In this document: piece by piece, positions 1 through 6,087 of the stretch
How positions within the stretch are numbered: the stretch's first letter is position 1
How the letters are laid out: every line of letters begins with the position of its first letter
Origin: EX4484-2 sp964592095
GTDB taxonomy: Archaea; Altiarchaeota; Altiarchaeia; IMC4; QMZM01
Assembly (NCBI GenBank): GCA_964592095.1
Contig: CAZQER010000051.1
Coordinates: 1-8,047, forward strand
Direction of reading: 5' to 3'
DNA: 8,047 bases
Notes under the pieces: generated by a model
What the model was told of the DNA's origin: nothing
Database searches by the model: none
What the model saw: the letters and a program-made list of their open reading frames with translations, nothing else
Program-made: the position numbers and the translations under genes

Positions 1-83
1 ATCAAAGTATCCACATCTTGAGCAGAGACATTTATAATTAATACAAAAAACATCAAGAATACCAAACGATTTTTTATTCTCAT
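1..83 (-). CDS. Secreted protein, N-terminal fragment only (signal peptide)
   Basis: Reading leftwards from an ATG at 83-81, an open frame of 27 codons runs off the window edge. It begins MRIKNRLVFLMFFVLIIN and continues VSAQDVDTL. This is a textbook Sec signal peptide: two to three basic residues, about 13 hydrophobic residues, then V-S-A with probable cleavage before Gln22. A strong ribosome binding site (GGAGGT on the minus strand, plus-strand 91-96) lies 7 nt before the ATG, which fixes the start. It begins 43 nt after the stop of the radical SAM gene on the same strand, with no clear terminator between them, so it probably belongs to the same operon. The mature protein is outside the window and its function cannot be stated. 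It could be an exported substrate or partner of the modification genes upstream; that is inference from position only. Confidence 0.75.
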   Translation of the reverse strand, partial: MRIKNRLVFLMFFVLIINVSAQDVDTL

Positions 84-126
84 CTTTATTACCTCCTGTT
101 TTAATTTTTAGTTATAAAAATTTTAT

Positions 127-1152
127 TTATTTAAATATATAATTTTCAATAGCATAAAAACAATATGGATTATTGTGAAACTGATTTGTAATTGTGTAAG
201 ACATAGCATTACATCCACCTTTACATTCCAAGGCATATTTACAATCTGTACAATTTGGTCCAAGTTTTGTTTTATTAAATCCTCTATTATATAAAAAATT
301 TTTTGGATTTTCCCAGATTTCACTTAAGCATTTTTCTCTTATATTTCCTTCTATAAATCTATCATTTCCTATAGATAAGCATCCTACAATCCCTCCATCA
401 CTTGTTATACCTAAAGCTGTTATTCCTGCCCGACATCCTTTCCAGTTACAACCAGGTAAAATATTTGAATAATAACCATAACAATGTGCACCAATTACTG
501 GCATATCCTCAAATTTATTTTTTATTCTCTCCTTCGCTATAAACAGGGCGGTAGCATAGAATTCCTCTTTTGATAACATCTGCTCTTTTTTAAAATTACC
601 AAAAGGCTGAGCCACTTGGATTTGCCAATTTACCCCCTTTTTAAAAATTAAATTTTTCATTTTTGGTAAATCTCTAAAATTAATTTTACTTACTGTTGTA
701 ATTACTGTTGTCTGTATTCCTGTTTCCCTCAATAAATTAATTGCTTTTATTGTTTTCTCAAAAGTTCCTTTCCCCCTTATCCTCTCATGATTTTCCTTTA
801 TCCCATCCAAACTTATTCCAACAACCTTCGGTTCAAGTTTAGAAATTTTTTCTATATATCTCTCAAGAATTGTACCATTGGATACAAATGCTAAATTCAT
901 ACCCAAATCTTTAATACATGAAGCAACAGAAAACCAATCTTTTCTTAAAAATGGTTCACCACCCATTAAAGAAACATCCTCACAGCCTAAATCAGCTAAT
1001 TCCTCACATACCTTAAAACATTCTTTTGTATTTAACTCATTTTCTCTTGGAATACCAGCTTTAGAGCCACAATGAGAGCATCTTAAATTACATTTCAGAG
1101 TAAACTCCCATACTGCACATTTAAGTTGATAATGTTTGTTTTCTATAGACAT
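127..1152 (-). CDS. Radical SAM/SPASM domain protein (peptide-modifying maturase-like)
   Basis: The 341-residue protein is a full-length radical SAM enzyme. The cluster-binding CxxxCxxC motif is C21, C25, C28 (CNLRCSHC), followed by GGEP at 64-67 and SLDG at 114-117, both typical of the SAM-binding barrel. The C-terminal part is a canonical SPASM domain that should bind two auxiliary 4Fe-4S clusters: C240 and C258, then CxxC-x5-CxxxC at C301, C304, C310, C314, and a final C331. Extra cysteines at 223 and 235 are also present. SPASM enzymes of this build include PqqE, MftC, anaerobic sulfatase maturases and heme-pathway enzymes, and most act on a peptide, protein or tetrapyrrole. The start is an ATG with an upstream GGAGAGG, lying inside the preceding gene (32-nt overlap). 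The enzyme is expected to be cytoplasmic and oxygen sensitive. Nothing in the sequence fixes the substrate; the adjacent Thr-rich membrane protein and the secreted protein downstream are the obvious candidates. Confidence 0.93.
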   Translation of the reverse strand: MSIENKHYQLKCAVWEFTLKCNLRCSHCGSKAGIPRENELNTKECFKVCEELADLGCEDVSLMGGEPFLRKDWFSVASCIKDLGMNLAFVSNGTILERYIEKISKLEPKVVGISLDGIKENHERIRGKGTFEKTIKAINLLRETGIQTTVITTVSKINFRDLPKMKNLIFKKGVNWQIQVAQPFGNFKKEQMLSKEEFYATALFIAKERIKNKFEDMPVIGAHCYGYYSNILPGCNWKGCRAGITALGITSDGGIVGCLSIGNDRFIEGNIREKCLSEIWENPKNFLYNRGFNKTKLGPNCTDCKYALECKGGCNAMSYTITNQFHNNPYCFYAIENYIFK

Positions 1153-1540
1153 TATACTTTATTGCCTCTCCAAATACCGGAGTTGCTTTCAATAACAGTA
1201 GGAATGCAGCAGCAGAAATTAATAATGTTTTAATTCTTGACCTTTTCTTTTTTGATATAATAGATGCCAATGGGACTAAACTAGCTGCAAATGGATATCC
1301 TGCACTGGTTGTTGTGGTTGTAATAGTTGTAGTAGTGGTTGTTGTAATAGTTGTAGTTGTTGTAGTTAGAGATTCCCTACTTATGCATCCAGTAAGATGG
1401 ATTAGTATAGAGATGAGTCCAGACAGAGGAAGCCAAAGCTTACTAAAAAGTTTTTCTTTTATCTTGGCTCTCTTTATCTCTACAATATCCTTTTTTGTTA
1501 TACCTAATTTTTCTCCTATTTCATAAATACTTTTATCCAT
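1121..1540 (-). CDS. Small membrane protein with lipobox and poly-Thr tract; unrecognised
   Basis: I do not recognise a family. The frame is open from a TTG at 1546, but the ATG at 1540 (139 residues) is the better start; positions below count from the TTG. Residues 4-35 are charged and probably helical. Residues 37-53 are hydrophobic and end in L-T-G-C (51-54), which fits a lipoprotein lipobox. Residues 61-80 are T6-I-T7-I-T5. Residues 84-98 are moderately hydrophobic after GYPF, 99-106 are basic (KKKRSR), and 107-124 form a strong membrane segment before a short polar tail. Basic clusters suggest inside-out-inside-out topology with the Thr tract outside. Archaeal lipoproteins often carry Thr-rich linkers just after the lipid-bearing cysteine, so the first half looks like a lipoprotein start without the usual binding domain. 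The 5' end overlaps the methyltransferase gene by 8 nt and the 3' end overlaps the radical SAM gene by 32 nt, which argues that it is real and co-translated with them. Confidence 0.7.
   Translation of the reverse strand: MDKSIYEIGEKLGITKKDIVEIKRAKIKEKLFSKLWLPLSGLISILIHLTGCISRESLTTTTTTITTTTTTTITTTTTSAGYPFAASLVPLASIISKKKRSRIKTLLISAAAFLLLLKATPVFGEAIKYNVYRKQTLST
1307..1366 (-). repeat. Coding ACN trinucleotide tract (T6-I-T7-I-T5)
   Basis: Twenty codons encode 18 threonines and two isoleucines placed eight residues apart. The Thr codons mix ACT, ACA and ACC, so this is not a freshly expanded single-codon run. The Ile codons are ATT, one base from ACT. The plus strand of the same stretch reads as a GTT/GTA/GTG-rich tract. 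It is a likely site for length variation by slippage and for O-glycosylation of the outward-facing segment. Both statements are inference. Confidence 0.85.
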
Positions 1541-2825
1541 TTTCAATAACTGGTTGTTTTGGAATTAAATGAATTCTATCAACCTCTACATTTTTTAATT
1601 CTTCTTTAACCCTATTATCCCTCAATAATTTTAAGGTTTTTTTATAATTATCTACTATTTTATATTTTTTAAATTTTAAAATACATCCAAGTCTGGCAAT
1701 ATTCCAGTAAACCATAGGATTAACAGGATTCATCTTGGAGGATCTTATAAAGCTGTCCATAGCATTTGTAAAATCTTTTTTATAAAATTGCTTTATACCT
1801 AAATTAAATAATTTATTTGCCTCTAATAGTATCAGATCAAAATCAAATATTAATGTATTAGTTGGTTTTAGGTTTATTATATAATCCAATCTCTCTCTAT
1901 AATTCAATTTATCCTTTAGAATATCTAAAATCAACCTCTCAATCTCTAATAAAAACCCAGATTTATATACATTCAATAAATGCATTCCCCCAATGTCTTT
2001 CCTTCTTTTCATCCATAATGTGAATATCCTCTCATGAAATCTTTCCTTTTTCAGAAAATTTAGAAAATCTATCTCCTCTACAATTTCAGATTTTTTTAAT
2101 ACACCACATTTCAAACACTCTTCAAGAAAAATCAGTGGGATTCTGGGATTACATATAGCAGTTTTAGAAATGAGTTTATCCAATAAAACATCCTTATTTT
2201 TATCTTTATCAAATTTTCTATAAGAATCAATTAAAATTTCAATCCAGTTTTCTAATGGAATTAAGATATAGGAATTATCACTAATTTCATTTAATACCCT
2301 CTTTCTAAAATATGCTAAGATTTGTCCCTTTCCATATCCTTCAGGTTTTTTGCATACAATTCTCATTCCATGCTCATATAAATGTGTCTTTTGCCTTTTT
2401 CTTAATACATCACTAAAACCAGTCTCCATTAATAAATCCTTTAGTAGATTAAATGTAAAACCAGTTTTATGTAACATCCCCGGACTATCAATTCCATAAA
2501 TCCATTGTAATGTTGTTTTTTGATTTATTATGTCAGTAGAAATAAATTTTTTGAAGGCTTTTTCCATATCTGGTGTCTCTATTATCAGTTTTCCATTTGG
2601 TTTTAGAACCCTAAACCACTCACTTAAAATATATTTACAATGAATATAATCAAAATGTTCTATTACCTGAAATGCTTCAATTAAGTCAATAGAATTTGAT
2701 TTAAATGGTAGATCGCATATATCGGAAATTTCATCTGCCACACTATTATCAAATTTATCTATATTTATATAACCAGGTTTGTATATCCTTCCACATCCTA
2801 AATTAAGTTTTATTCTTTCATTCAT
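1533..2825 (-). CDS. Class I SAM-dependent methyltransferase with C-terminal TPR-like region
   Basis: Residues 1-160 form a methyltransferase type 11 domain. The SAM-binding loop is LNLGCGRIYKPGYINID (8-23), an acidic strand end follows at D24, the DLPF segment is at 38-41, and IDLIEAFQVIEHF (46-58) matches the post-motif region with the conserved EH. VLKPNGKLIIETPD at 73-86 is the usual strand 4-5 region. From about 165 the sequence turns helical. Residues 332-400 look like one or two tetratricopeptide repeats (NKLFNLGIKQFYKKDFTNAM, then YWNIARLGCILKFKKY). At 430 residues it is about twice a bare type 11 methyltransferase. TPR regions bind protein partners, so a protein or peptide substrate is plausible. 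Stand-alone relatives often methylate glycans or small molecules, so that remains open. The ATG overlaps the tiaS stop as ATGA, a standard coupled junction. Confidence 0.88.
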   Translation of the reverse strand: MNERIKLNLGCGRIYKPGYINIDKFDNSVADEISDICDLPFKSNSIDLIEAFQVIEHFDYIHCKYILSEWFRVLKPNGKLIIETPDMEKAFKKFISTDIINQKTTLQWIYGIDSPGMLHKTGFTFNLLKDLLMETGFSDVLRKRQKTHLYEHGMRIVCKKPEGYGKGQILAYFRKRVLNEISDNSYILIPLENWIEILIDSYRKFDKDKNKDVLLDKLISKTAICNPRIPLIFLEECLKCGVLKKSEIVEEIDFLNFLKKERFHERIFTLWMKRRKDIGGMHLLNVYKSGFLLEIERLILDILKDKLNYRERLDYIINLKPTNTLIFDFDLILLEANKLFNLGIKQFYKKDFTNAMDSFIRSSKMNPVNPMVYWNIARLGCILKFKKYKIVDNYKKTLKLLRDNRVKEELKNVEVDRIHLIPKQPVIENG

Positions 2826-4102
2826 CCCAATATCCTAACCAATGGTTTGCTTAAGTGCCTTCTTGCTCTTGGAGGAACCTCATACAAGCCTAAATCAATA
2901 TCTCTTGAAATTTCTTCCAGAACCATAGAATCATTTCCAACCTTTTTTCCACACTTCTTACATTTAAAACCCTTCCCTTTCCCAGCAGATGTCATTTTCT
3001 TTCCACAGCAGACAGGCACTTCTTTTTTATAAATCCTACCTAATTTCATGATCTGAATCTTTTCAAGATTTAATGTAGTTAAATATTTGCCAATTCCACC
3101 ATAAACCCTTATTCTGTCTCCAACAATGAGTTTCCTTATCACATCTCTAAAATTTCCTGTCGGCTCATATGCTGCACAATCTATTTCACCAGTGTTATCC
3201 TTTAGCCCAAATATTACATGACCCCCCTCTATTGTTTTTGGTTCTCTTGATACAACTCCATTTAGTATCGCACAATCGTATGCATTTAACTCATATATCC
3301 TCCTTTCCCTTAGATGTGCATCAGTTGCCTGATTTGTTTCAAATATCTGTATTCTTTCTATATCCTCCAATGGTTTTATAGTACCAAAAGCCTTTTTAAC
3401 TATTTCTGGGCTTTCCCCTCGTATTCCACAGAATACTGGGTCATAGCCCTTAGGTGTTATTAAAATCTGCTCTGTTTCTAAATCTACATTATCAAATGTC
3501 TCTGGATAGAGAATATAATTCATTCTAAATACCGAGTTTTTGTCAATCCTTTTCTCCTTGCCATAATTCTCTTTTTTTCTGTATGCCAGTAATTCATATG
3601 TTTTATCTTTACTTAAATCAGCACCTATCGCGGCTAATGCCCCAATGATACCACTGCCATTGTTAAATCTATAAACATCAGCATTCACCCTTTTTGCTAT
3701 AATTTCCGCATATTCCATAGAAACCAACTCAGATACAGCCTTTCTATAAAATCCATTCAATATTGAAATTTTATTATAATCCTTGAGAAATACAATACCG
3801 GGATTTGTATTTTTATCCTTGAGATATGAATGCTTTTCCACAAATTTAATGATTATCTCCTTTTTATCATCAATATCTTCATCAGAAACAAAAAATGCAA
3901 CTGCTCCATTACCCCTTGTCTTATAGGGAATGTTGGGATTTAGTCTTATAAGTCTTGGAAATCGATAATTTATCAATTTTTTTGGTAAATTACCAAAAAA
4001 TTCGATATTTTTTTCACCCATTAACCTCTCCAGTAAAACAGAAGCAATATATGTCGTACATCCTCCCTTTAACGAATCAGTATCATCTATACCAACTAAC
4101 AT
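2822..4102 (-). CDS. tiaS: tRNA(Ile2) 2-agmatinylcytidine synthetase TiaS
   Basis: TiaS attaches agmatine to C34 of the CAU-anticodon isoleucine tRNA using ATP, so that this tRNA reads AUA and not AUG. It is essential in archaea. The 426 residues match the family in length and in motif order: GIDDTDS at 4-10 (N-terminal kinase-like site), TRGNGAV at 62-68, GIIGALAAIG at 151-160, DPVFCGIRGESPE at 221-233, FETNQATDAHL at 254-264, an OB-fold around 276-355, and a C-terminal zinc ribbon. The ribbon has C365, C366, C381 and C384; the first pair is adjacent rather than the common CxxC, which may be a family variant. The ATG at 4102 has no Shine-Dalgarno sequence, in keeping with a short or leaderless transcript. 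It is the first gene of the minus-strand operon and overlaps the next gene by 4 nt. Confidence 0.97.
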   Translation of the reverse strand: MLVGIDDTDSLKGGCTTYIASVLLERLMGEKNIEFFGNLPKKLINYRFPRLIRLNPNIPYKTRGNGAVAFFVSDEDIDDKKEIIIKFVEKHSYLKDKNTNPGIVFLKDYNKISILNGFYRKAVSELVSMEYAEIIAKRVNADVYRFNNGSGIIGALAAIGADLSKDKTYELLAYRKKENYGKEKRIDKNSVFRMNYILYPETFDNVDLETEQILITPKGYDPVFCGIRGESPEIVKKAFGTIKPLEDIERIQIFETNQATDAHLRERRIYELNAYDCAILNGVVSREPKTIEGGHVIFGLKDNTGEIDCAAYEPTGNFRDVIRKLIVGDRIRVYGGIGKYLTTLNLEKIQIMKLGRIYKKEVPVCCGKKMTSAGKGKGFKCKKCGKKVGNDSMVLEEISRDIDLGLYEVPPRARRHLSKPLVRILG

Positions 4103-4153
4103 TCTATATATGAGTTTTTAGTATCCGAACTTATAATATAATACCTAAACTCA

Positions 4154-4163
4154 CTTTATAAAA
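4154..4163 (-). promoter_or_regulatory. Candidate TATA box for the tiaS operon
   Basis: The minus strand reads TTTTATAAAG here, close to the archaeal TATA consensus. A start of transcription about 26 nt downstream would fall near 4132, giving a leader of roughly 30 nt. A second AT-rich candidate at 4131-4142 (TTATATTATAA) would give an almost leaderless transcript, which suits the lack of a ribosome binding site. The sequence alone cannot decide between them. Confidence 0.5.
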
Positions 4164-4223
4164 TATCCTCAATAAATCAAAATCCATCCTCTCTCTTCGT
4201 TCGCAACTTCGCTTAATCCCTAT

Positions 4224-4246
4224 TAATCCCGATATGATATACATGA
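4224..4246 (+). repeat. Left 23-nt direct repeat flanking the restriction-modification pair
   Basis: The 23 nt begin TAATCCCGATATGATAT and continue ACATGA. They match 5998-6020 with a single difference (A at 4241, G at 6015). The copies lie 1,774 nt apart in the same orientation and bracket the methyltransferase and endonuclease genes. TTAATCCC is also repeated at 4213-4220 and 4223-4230, one helical turn apart. Upstream of both copies is a CCTCTCTT motif (within 4188-4197 and at 5985-5992), but the spacing differs by about 21 nt. The left copy ends 66 nt before the preferred start of the methyltransferase gene. Confidence 0.85.
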
Positions 4247-4252
4247 TCATAT
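4232..4252. promoter_or_regulatory. Inverted repeat, possible operator of the RM genes
   Basis: ATATGAT and ATCATAT form a perfect 7-bp inverted repeat separated by 7 nt. It overlaps the right part of the 23-nt repeat and lies 30 nt upstream of the candidate TATA box. The size and symmetry suit a dimeric DNA-binding protein. The right-hand repeat copy (5998-6020) lacks the second arm, so the symmetry is specific to this site. No controller protein gene is visible in the window. Confidence 0.35.
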
Positions 4253-4282
4253 AGCCTCTTGAATGGAAATAGAAATAAACAT

Positions 4283-4291
4283 GATATAAAC
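4283..4291 (+). promoter_or_regulatory. Candidate TATA box of the RM operon (leaderless start)
   Basis: GATATAAAC, with an AT-rich GAAATAAAC stretch just upstream as a possible BRE, is centred 26 nt before the ATG at 4313. That is the distance expected between an archaeal TATA box and the transcription start, so transcription would begin at or beside the ATG. This supports 4313 rather than the TTG at 4259 as the start of the gene. Confidence 0.5.
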
Positions 4292-4312
4292 ATAGAAACA
4301 AATATAGGTAAC

Positions 4313-5152
4313 ATGGAGTTATTGGAAGTGAAAGAAAAAGGAGTATTCTTTGAGGTAATGGGGAGAAAAATTAAAATAATTCACGATGATTTTTTAACAA
4401 CAACACTAATTGAGAAAAATTCAATTGATCTAATTGTAACATCCCCACCATATAATGTGGATATCCATTACAATTCCTTTAGGGATGATATCTCATATGA
4501 GAAATATCTTGAATTCACTGAAAAATGGCTAAAAAAAGCATATTTATTGATGAAATTTGATGGAAGAATGTGTTTGAACATACCATTAGATAAAAGTAAA
4601 GGAAGAAAAGAAGCTGGTTTCCAAAGCGTTTATGCTGATATAATTAATATTGCTAAAAAAGTTGGATGGAAATATTTTTCAACGATAATATGGAATGAAG
4701 GTAATATATCAAGAAGAACCGCTTGGGGTTCTTGGCTTAGTGCAAAAGCACCTTATGTTATAGCACCCGTAGAAGTTATTGTTATACTCTACAAAAAGAG
4801 ATGGTCAAGAATCCAAACTGGAATTTCTGATATAACCAAAAAGGAGTTTATGGAGTGGACAAATGGTGTATGGACATTTTCAGGAGAAAGTAAAAAGAAG
4901 GTTGGACATCCTGCTCCATTTCCTGTTGAACTACCTAAAAGATGCATTAAACTTTTTAGCTTTGTTGGTGATACTGTGTTAGATCCATTTTTGGGAAGTG
5001 GAAGTACTTTAATTGCATGTGCTTTATTAAATAGAAAAGGTATTGGAGTAGAAATAGATGAAAATTATTGTCAGTTATCTAAAAAAAGGCTAATATCAGA
5101 ATCTCAAATATTACAGACAAAGATATATTGGGATGATAAAAATGAACGATGA
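4313..5152 (+). CDS. Type II DNA methyltransferase, class beta (probable N4-cytosine or N6-adenine)
   Basis: The protein (279 residues from ATG 4313; 297 if the TTG at 4259 is used) has the catalytic motif TSPPYN at 43-48 before the SAM-binding motif DPFLGSGST at 224-232, with VEID at 246-249. This order defines class beta amino-methyltransferases. HPAPFP at 199-204 is the usual segment just before the SAM site. Residues about 125-190 lie between the motifs and would carry target recognition. TSPPY is common in N4-cytosine enzymes such as those for CCCGGG sites, but some N6-adenine enzymes have it too. Its 3' end overlaps the endonuclease gene by about 11 nt in the order M then R, so the two are co-expressed. 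It should protect host DNA from the neighbouring endonuclease. ATG 4313 is preferred because a TATA box lies at the right distance and the upstream 18 codons contain no recognised motif. Confidence 0.93.
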   Translation: MELLEVKEKGVFFEVMGRKIKIIHDDFLTTTLIEKNSIDLIVTSPPYNVDIHYNSFRDDISYEKYLEFTEKWLKKAYLLMKFDGRMCLNIPLDKSKGRKEAGFQSVYADIINIAKKVGWKYFSTIIWNEGNISRRTAWGSWLSAKAPYVIAPVEVIVILYKKRWSRIQTGISDITKKEFMEWTNGVWTFSGESKKKVGHPAPFPVELPKRCIKLFSFVGDTVLDPFLGSGSTLIACALLNRKGIGVEIDENYCQLSKKRLISESQILQTKIYWDDKNER

Positions 5153-5897
5153 AATTATTCGTGAAGAGATATTAAAAGCAAGACAAAGTGCTGTTTCTAA
5201 AGCGGGAAATGATTGGGAAAATTATGTTGAAAACCTTCTAAAAGATAGCTTTAAGCAAATATTAGAAACTACAAAAAATAAAGAACTCAGAAAAATAATA
5301 GAAGATATAGAAATTCAAAAAATGGGTAAGAGAAAGGAAATAGAAATAATTAAATTAGAATTCCCCAGATTGTATAGGACATTATTCATACCAATTGTGA
5401 ACTTTGCTAAGAATCGTCAATTTTTATTGGACAATCCAGAAATAATTAGTACTATATTTGATACAGGAGTTGTAGGGGATACAGATGTTGTCGTATTCTC
5501 TCGTAAATATCAAATTCCCATAGTTATAGTAAGTTGTAAAGTAAGTTTGCATGGCAGACTTACAGAAACTTTATTCTATTCGTTGTATTATAGGATTACA
5601 AATAAAATTAAATTTGTACTAGCAACGCCTGATAAAGGGAAACAAGCTAAAAAAGGAAAATGGGAAACAGAATGGGGTACTCCTGAGAATCCTTCTAAAG
5701 ACAGAATTTTGGCTATGCTATTCTTAGATAGTGTATATGTAGATAATGTTCCTGAATTTATGCCTGATGGATTTAATCTTGAAGAGGATAAGACAGCTCT
5801 TGGCGGTATAGTAAGACACATTTCAGAATTACCTATGGATATACTACGATGGTATGATGATATAAAGTTTAGTATCGTAAATAATAAATATGGATAG
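5142..5897 (+). CDS. BsaWI-family type II restriction endonuclease
   Basis: This resembles BsaWI, an endonuclease that cuts WCCGGW and belongs to the CCGG-specific group of PD-(D/E)XK enzymes. Positions count from the ATG at 5133 (254 residues); the ATG at 5142, after GGGATGAT, is the better start and removes three residues. The N-terminal region has KAGNDWENYV (23-32), a typical opening for the family. The nuclease core shows GDTD at 115-118, then IVSCK with K136, R142 and E145 in KVSLHGRLTET. This fits the acidic residue, S-x-K and downstream Glu of the active site, with the Arg as a likely CCGG contact. WGTPENPSKDRILAMLFLDSVYVDN (181-205) is a further conserved-looking block. Length agrees with small type IIP enzymes. 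It overlaps its methyltransferase partner and is intact. The family call is from memory of the motif pattern, without an alignment. The recognition site is inferred, not shown. Confidence 0.8.
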   Translation: MNDEIIREEILKARQSAVSKAGNDWENYVENLLKDSFKQILETTKNKELRKIIEDIEIQKMGKRKEIEIIKLEFPRLYRTLFIPIVNFAKNRQFLLDNPEIISTIFDTGVVGDTDVVVFSRKYQIPIVIVSCKVSLHGRLTETLFYSLYYRITNKIKFVLATPDKGKQAKKGKWETEWGTPENPSKDRILAMLFLDSVYVDNVPEFMPDGFNLEEDKTALGGIVRHISELPMDILRWYDDIKFSIVNNKYG

Positions 5898-5997
5898 ATA
5901 AATGCAACTGCTATTGACTCTCTGCTTGCTTACACCCACCTTGGTAGTTGACCTATACATAATCTTTGTCAAGGATTTTCCAAACCTCTCTTGCCCC

Positions 5998-6020
5998 TAA
6001 TCCCGATATGATATGCATGA
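5998..6020 (+). repeat. Right 23-nt direct repeat flanking the RM pair
   Basis: This matches 4224-4246 at 22 of 23 positions and begins 100 nt after the endonuclease stop codon. It sits only 18 nt before the 49-nt element, so two unrelated repeat families meet here. It lacks the right arm of the inverted repeat seen at the left copy. It could be a boundary of an inserted cassette or the end of a small decayed element. Confidence 0.85.
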
Positions 6021-6038
6021 GCGGGTTTTGAAAATAAG

Positions 6039-6087
6039 ATGCATAAAAATAAAAATCAAACAACTCCACACTGAAGTGTGGAGTATG
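6039..6087 (+). repeat. 49-nt perfect direct repeat, copy A (hairpin element)
   Basis: All 49 nt are identical to 6796-6844, and identity stops abruptly on both sides. The element starts ATGCATAAAAATAAAAATC and ends in a perfect palindrome at 6064-6083 (CTCCACAC, TGAA loop, GTGTGGAG) plus TATG. A short stem closed by a TGAA loop resembles the subterminal hairpins of IS200/IS605-type elements, but no transposase gene is present. It may be a small non-autonomous element or the remains of one; that is inference. Confidence 0.9.

Noticed and set aside
123..323. Minus-strand 66-codon frame overlapping the radical SAM gene
   Set aside because: Shadow of the SPASM coding region in another frame, with no ribosome binding site or recognisable domain.
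1314..1526. Plus-strand frame starting with a poly-Val stretch
   Set aside because: The Val run is the complement of the ACN tract of the Thr-rich gene; that gene is supported by overlaps with both neighbours and this frame has no such support.
4259..4312. Upstream TTG start for the DNA methyltransferase (18 extra codons)
   Set aside because: There is no ribosome binding site before it, and a TATA box lies inside this stretch at leaderless distance from the ATG at 4313.
5961..5977. Terminator after the endonuclease gene
   Set aside because: The inverted repeat AATCTT/AGGATT has a G-T pair and is followed by only four T; too weak to call.
5898..5997. Possible tRNA or att site beside the right 23-nt repeat
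   Set aside because: No cloverleaf arms or conserved TTC-type loop could be found on either strand.
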